Of a DNA stretch of 64,000 nucleotides, positions 60,406 through 64,000 are shown piece after piece (position 1 is the first letter of the stretch; each line of letters starts with the position of its first letter). The notes beneath the pieces are model-generated. The model was not told the DNA's origin. It was given only the letters and a program-made list of their open reading frames with translations, and did not search any database. This stretch comes from Streptomyces sp. TBY4 (lineage in GTDB: Bacteria; Actinomycetota; Actinomycetes; Streptomycetales; Streptomycetaceae): contig NZ_JANAVF010000010.1 of the NCBI RefSeq assembly GCF_024213195.1, forward strand, positions 231,209 through 295,208. Direction: 5' to 3'. Made by a program: the position numbers and the translations under genes.

Positions 60406-60443
60406 CGTGCTCGGCCCTGGGGGAGACCCCAGGGCCGAGCACG
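60406..60443. terminator. 17-bp perfect hairpin terminator
   Basis: Arms 60406-60422 and 60427-60443 are exactly complementary (CGTGCTCGGCCCTGGGG), loop GAGA. Shared by the convergent snapalysin and beta-glucosidase genes. Confidence 0.92.
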
Positions 60444-60456
60444 AAGCAGACGCGTC

Positions 60457-61884
60457 TCAGCCCTGCGCCAGCCCGTTCCGGGCGATCACCTGCGCGTACC
60501 ATCGCGCACTGTCCTTCACCGTCCGGCGCTGGGACGCGAAGTCCACGTGGACGATGCCGAAGCGCTTGCTGTACCCGTACGCCCACTCGAAGTTGTCCAG
60601 CAGGCTCCACAGGAAGTAGCCGCGTACGTCCACGCCGTCCTCGATCGCCCGGTGTACGGCCGTCAGGTGCGCGTCCAGGTACGCCACCCGCTCCGGGTCG
60701 TGGACCAGACCCTCCGGGTCCGCGTAGTCGTCGTACGCCGCCCCGTTCTCCGTCACCAGGAGCGGGAGGTGCGGCAGTTCGTCGCGCAGCCGGGTCAGCA
60801 GCTCGTACAGGCCGTTCGCGTCCACCGGCCAGTCCATCGCCGTGCGCGGGCCGGCCGCCGGGGTGAACGCCACGTGCTTCTCGGCGCCCGCCCAGGGGGC
60901 GGGGGAAGGGGAGGAGCCCGCCGAAACCACGCTGGGGGAGTAGTAGTTGATGCCCAGCGAGTCGATGGGGGTGGAAATGACCTCCAGATCGCCGTCCCGG
61001 ACGAACGACCAGTCCGTCACCCCTGCCGTGTCCTCCACCAAGTCCTGGGGCAGCCGCCCGTGGAAGACCGGGTCCAGGAAGATGCGGTTCGCCACCGCGT
61101 CGATCCGGCGCACCGCGTCCCGGTCCGCCGCCGTGTCCGTCAGCGGGCGCAGGGCGTGCAGGTTCAGGGTCAGGGAGATCTCCGCGGCGGACGGAAGGTG
61201 CTCGCGCAGGACGCGGGCCGCGCCGCCGTGCGCCAGGTTGAAGTGGTGGGCGGCCCGCAGCGCGGCGAGGTCACTGGTGCGGCCGGGAGCGTGGACCCCG
61301 TTCCCGTACCCGAGGAACGCCCCGCACCAGGGCTCGTTCAGCGTCGTCCAGGTCGTCACCCGGTCACCCAGCGCCCGGGCCACCAGGCCCGCGTACTCCG
61401 CGAACCGGTGCGCGGTGTCCCGCTGCGGCCAGCCGCCCGCGTCCTCCAGCTCCTGGGGGAGGTCCCAGTGGTACAGCGTCACGACCGGCCTGATGCCGTT
61501 CGCCAGCAGCTCGTCCACCAGGCGGCGGTAGAAGTCCAGGCCGCGCTCCACGGCCGGGCCGCGCCCCGTGGGCTGGACCCGGGGCCAGGAGACGGAGAAC
61601 CGGTAGTCCGTGACGCCGAGCTCCTTCATGAGCCGTACGTCGTCGGGCATCCGGTGCAGGTGGTCGGCGGCGATGTCACCGGTGTCGCCGTTGCGGACCT
61701 TGCCGGGCGTGCGGCTGAAGGTGTCCCAGATGGAAGGCGTCCGGCCGTTCTCGGTGGCCGCCCCCTCGATCTGGTAGGCGGCGGTAGCGGTTCCCCAGCG
61801 AAATCCGGTGGGGAAGCGCAGCCCCGGCCAGGTCTCGGGGCAGGTGCCCGTGGAGGTCGCCGGGCGGGCATCGACAGCGGTCAT
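60457..61884 (-). CDS. bglC: Family 1 beta-glucosidase
   Basis: 475 residues from ATG 61884. GH1 barrel: FRWGTATAAYQIEG at the start, acid/base E184 in TLNEPW, nucleophile E379 in VTENGAAYDDY, and SLLDNFEWAYGYSKRFGIVHVD. No signal peptide, so it is cytoplasmic and splits imported cellobiose/cellodextrins. Downstream of two sugar permease genes (73-base gap) as in the cebEFG-bglC system. No CebR-like palindrome was found in that gap. Confidence 0.9.
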   Translation of the reverse strand: MTAVDARPATSTGTCPETWPGLRFPTGFRWGTATAAYQIEGAATENGRTPSIWDTFSRTPGKVRNGDTGDIAADHLHRMPDDVRLMKELGVTDYRFSVSWPRVQPTGRGPAVERGLDFYRRLVDELLANGIRPVVTLYHWDLPQELEDAGGWPQRDTAHRFAEYAGLVARALGDRVTTWTTLNEPWCGAFLGYGNGVHAPGRTSDLAALRAAHHFNLAHGGAARVLREHLPSAAEISLTLNLHALRPLTDTAADRDAVRRIDAVANRIFLDPVFHGRLPQDLVEDTAGVTDWSFVRDGDLEVISTPIDSLGINYYSPSVVSAGSSPSPAPWAGAEKHVAFTPAAGPRTAMDWPVDANGLYELLTRLRDELPHLPLLVTENGAAYDDYADPEGLVHDPERVAYLDAHLTAVHRAIEDGVDVRGYFLWSLLDNFEWAYGYSKRFGIVHVDFASQRRTVKDSARWYAQVIARNGLAQG

Positions 61885-61957
61885 GAGACGGACACTCCAG
61901 GAAGTAGGAGGAGGGGAGGGAGAATCAGAGGGCGGCGACCCGCGATCCGCGAGCGCG

Positions 61958-62857
61958 TCAGCCCTTCACCGCGCCCTGCATGATGCCGCCGACGATCTGC
62001 CGGCCCAGCAGGCCGAAGACGAGCAGCACCGGCAGCGTGCCGAGCAGCGTGCCGGCCATGATCACCGACTGGTCGTTGACGTAGCCGCCACCGAGCTGCC
62101 GCAGGGCGACCTGCACGGTCGGCTCCTGCGAGGACAGTGCGATGACCGGCCAGAAGAAGTCGTTCCACGCCGTCATGAAGGTGAGCAGCCCGAGCACGGC
62201 CATCCCCGGCCGCGCGATCGGGATCACGATCGACCAGAAGATGCGGGCCGTGGAGGCGCCGTCCATACGAGCCGCTTCGATCAGCTCGTCCGGCAACGAC
62301 TGGATCAGGTACTGGCGCATGAAGAACACCCCGAACGCCGACACCAGACCCGGCAGGATCACCGCCTGGAGCTGGTTCACCCACTGGAGTTCGGCGATCA
62401 GCATGAACAGGGGGATCACCCCGAGCTGCGGCGGGATCATCATCGTGCCGATCGTCAGCGTCAGCAGTGCGCCGCGGCCCCGGAACCTGAGCTTGGCGAA
62501 GGCGAAGCCGGCCAGGGTGCAGGAGAGCACCGTGCCCACGGTGATGGCCCCGGAGACGATCAGCGAGTTCAGCAGGGCCTTGCCGATGTCGGCCTCTTCG
62601 AGGACCGCCTCGAAGTTCTTGACCAGGTTCGGGCCGGGCAGCAGGCTCGGCGGCACCTGCGCCAGATCCGCGTTGGAGCGGCTGGCCGCGACGATCGTCC
62701 AGTAGAAGGGGAACGCCGAGATCAGCAGCGCGCAGCCGAGAATGAGGTAGGCGAGCCAGCCGCCCGTCATCGCGCCCCCGGCCCCGCCGCCCCTGCGGAA
62801 CCGTGGGGGCCTGCCGGGCCGTTCCCGCGGAAGGCGGCGCGTGTCGGGCGCGGTCAT
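61958..62857 (-). CDS. cebG: Cellobiose/cellotriose ABC permease CebG-like
   Basis: 299 residues; ATG 62857 overlaps the stop of the preceding gene (ATGA). Six transmembrane helices and the inner-membrane permease EAA loop EAARMDGASTARIFWSIVIP. The context (second permease, GH1 glucosidase) is that of the cellobiose importer in streptomycetes. N-terminal 30 residues are cytoplasmic and Arg/Gly-rich. Confidence 0.8.
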   Translation of the reverse strand: MTAPDTRRLPRERPGRPPRFRRGGGAGGAMTGGWLAYLILGCALLISAFPFYWTIVAASRSNADLAQVPPSLLPGPNLVKNFEAVLEEADIGKALLNSLIVSGAITVGTVLSCTLAGFAFAKLRFRGRGALLTLTIGTMMIPPQLGVIPLFMLIAELQWVNQLQAVILPGLVSAFGVFFMRQYLIQSLPDELIEAARMDGASTARIFWSIVIPIARPGMAVLGLLTFMTAWNDFFWPVIALSSQEPTVQVALRQLGGGYVNDQSVIMAGTLLGTLPVLLVFGLLGRQIVGGIMQGAVKG

Positions 62858-63867
62858 CGGTCGGCCTCCTTGCGTGCGCGGCGGCGCGCGATCAGGGCGT
62901 TGGCCCCGACCAGCACCACGATCAGGACGAACATCACCCAGGCGATGGCCGCGGCCCGGCCCAGGTGGAAGAAGCCCCAGCCCTGCTCGTACATGTACAG
63001 GCCGAGGGTCTGGTACTGGTGCGATATGCCGCCGGACATCGACCCCTCGAACAGCAGCGGCTCGCCGAAGAGCTGGGTCGCGCCGATCGTGGAGATGATC
63101 ACGGTGAAGACGATGGTCGGCCGCAGTCCGGGAAGGGTGACGTGGATGAACTGGCGCCAGCGGGAGGCCCCGTCCATCTCCGCGGCCTCGTACAGCTCTT
63201 GGGGGATCGACTGCATGCCGGCCAGGTAGATCAGCGCGTTGTAGCCGGTCCAGCGCCAGATCACGATCGTCGACACGGCGATCTGCGAGGCGACCGTGCC
63301 CGTCTGCCAGTCCACCGGGTCGATGCCGACGAGCCCGAGCACGTAGTTGATCAGCCCGAAGTCGCGGCCGAAGAGCTGCGCGAAGACGAGGGTGGCGGCG
63401 GCGACGGACGTCGCGTAGGGGAGCAGGATCGCGGTCCTGATGAAGGTCCGGCCGCGCAGCTTGTAGTTGAGCAGGTGGGCCAGACCCAGTGCCATGGCGA
63501 GCTGCGGCACGGTGGACAGCACGCCGATGGTGAACGTGTTGCGCAGCGCGGTCCAGAAGTACTCGTCGGTGAAGAGCGCGGTGTAGTTGGCGATGCCCCG
63601 CCACTCCATCTCGCCGCTGGTCTGGAGTTCCACGCGGTAGAGGGAGACGAACGCCGTGTAGAGGAGCGGGAAGAGGCCGAAGGCGAGGAACAGGGTGAAG
63701 AAGGGGGCGATGTAGGCGTACGGGGAGGCCTTGCGCCAGCTGCGCCGGAGCGCGGCGGCCGGACCGTGGCCCGGGCCGGACCCGGGACCGGGACCGGATC
63801 CGGGACCGGTGCCGGATCCGCTTCTGGCCCGGCGGGGGCCGGACTTCGCGGTGGAGGTGGGGGACAC
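62854..63867 (-). CDS. cebF: Cellobiose/cellotriose ABC permease CebF-like
   Basis: 337 residues; GTG 63867 with AAGGG seven bases before. A low-complexity Ser/Gly/Pro N-terminus (about residues 15-37) precedes six helices; the EAA loop is EAAEMDGASRWRQFIHVTLP. The segment ISHQYQTLGLYMYEQGW matches CebF-type permeases. Stop overlaps cebG start. The solute-binding protein gene (cebE) should lie just outside the window. Confidence 0.8.
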   Translation of the reverse strand: MSPTSTAKSGPRRARSGSGTGPGSGPGPGSGPGHGPAAALRRSWRKASPYAYIAPFFTLFLAFGLFPLLYTAFVSLYRVELQTSGEMEWRGIANYTALFTDEYFWTALRNTFTIGVLSTVPQLAMALGLAHLLNYKLRGRTFIRTAILLPYATSVAAATLVFAQLFGRDFGLINYVLGLVGIDPVDWQTGTVASQIAVSTIVIWRWTGYNALIYLAGMQSIPQELYEAAEMDGASRWRQFIHVTLPGLRPTIVFTVIISTIGATQLFGEPLLFEGSMSGGISHQYQTLGLYMYEQGWGFFHLGRAAAIAWVMFVLIVVLVGANALIARRRARKEADR

Positions 63868-64000
63868 GATGCGGCCCTTCGGGATCGGGACGGGAGGGCT
63901 TGGCCGTCTCTTTCGGATCTTGGCGGCCGAGCCCGCGGCGTCTGGCGCCGTGCCTGGCCGTGCTGTCGGGGCGTCCGCGTACTGGACGTACTCGGTTGCC
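63868..64000. other. Window edge upstream of cebF
   Basis: 133 bases with no stop in any minus-strand frame but also no recognisable gene end. It may be the cebE-cebF spacer or cebE's 3' end; cannot be decided here. Confidence 0.3.

Noticed and set aside
61885..61957. CebR operator before the beta-glucosidase
   Set aside because: I looked for a TGGGAGCGCTCCCA-like palindrome and did not find it in this gap; the operator may lie upstream of cebE outside the window.

Overview
The window looks like a chromosomal segment of a Streptomyces or close relative. GC content is very high, third codon positions are almost always G or C, GTG starts are common, several promoters look leaderless, and the gene set is typical of the genus: snapalysin, cellobiose permeases with a GH1 beta-glucosidase, a YhgE/Pip protein, a peptidase-inhibitor I36 protein, many secreted proteins and many one-component regulators.

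Region 1 (1-12.5 kb) holds a large secreted BNR/Asp-box protein preceded by a tiny coupled upstream ORF, an HxlR/MDR-reductase pair, a TetR/NmrA/F420-oxidoreductase locus and a secreted subtilase with a Pro-Thr linker and FG-GAP-like repeats. Region 2 (12.6-18.5 kb) is a damaged IS200/IS605 element (truncated tnpA, tnpB without its own stop codon, guide-RNA-like 3' end) abutting a TROVE/Ro60-type gene that seems shortened, followed by a degenerate ABC ATPase and a YhgE/Pip membrane protein. Region 3 (18.5-42.2 kb) is ordinary accessory chromosome: regulators with their targets (AraC, MocR/PfpI, TetR, AraC/AhpD-like, two-component system), secreted hydrolases, a second subtilase, a GH26 enzyme, an ABC-F ribosome-protection-like ATPase behind a 10-codon leader peptide, and an enolase divergent from a MarR gene with an array of palindromes between them.

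Region 4 (42.3-59.5 kb) is the most interesting part. Four cobalamin riboswitches (49.8 kb minus, 50.1 kb plus, 52.4 kb minus, 58.3 kb plus) control four units. The first is a five-gene, tightly coupled operon of a cell-wall-anchored protein with two alpha/alpha-barrel domains (LASTG sortase motif), a membrane-anchored relative of its N-terminal domain, and an ECF transporter (T, fused A-A, S). The second is a secreted protein with the domain order of animal transcobalamin/intrinsic factor (alpha/alpha barrel plus DUF4430-like cap). The third is a stand-alone DUF4430-like secreted protein. The fourth is CbtB-CbtA. I infer a surface corrinoid-capture and import system. It is interrupted by a glyoxylate-shunt block (aceA, aceB, 3-hydroxyacyl-CoA dehydrogenase and a divergent ScfR/RamB-like regulator).

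Region 5 (59.6-64 kb) holds snapalysin and part of a cellobiose/cellotriose uptake operon (cebF, cebG, beta-glucosidase); the binding-protein gene would lie beyond the right edge. I saw no tRNA, rRNA, CRISPR array or biosynthetic gene cluster.
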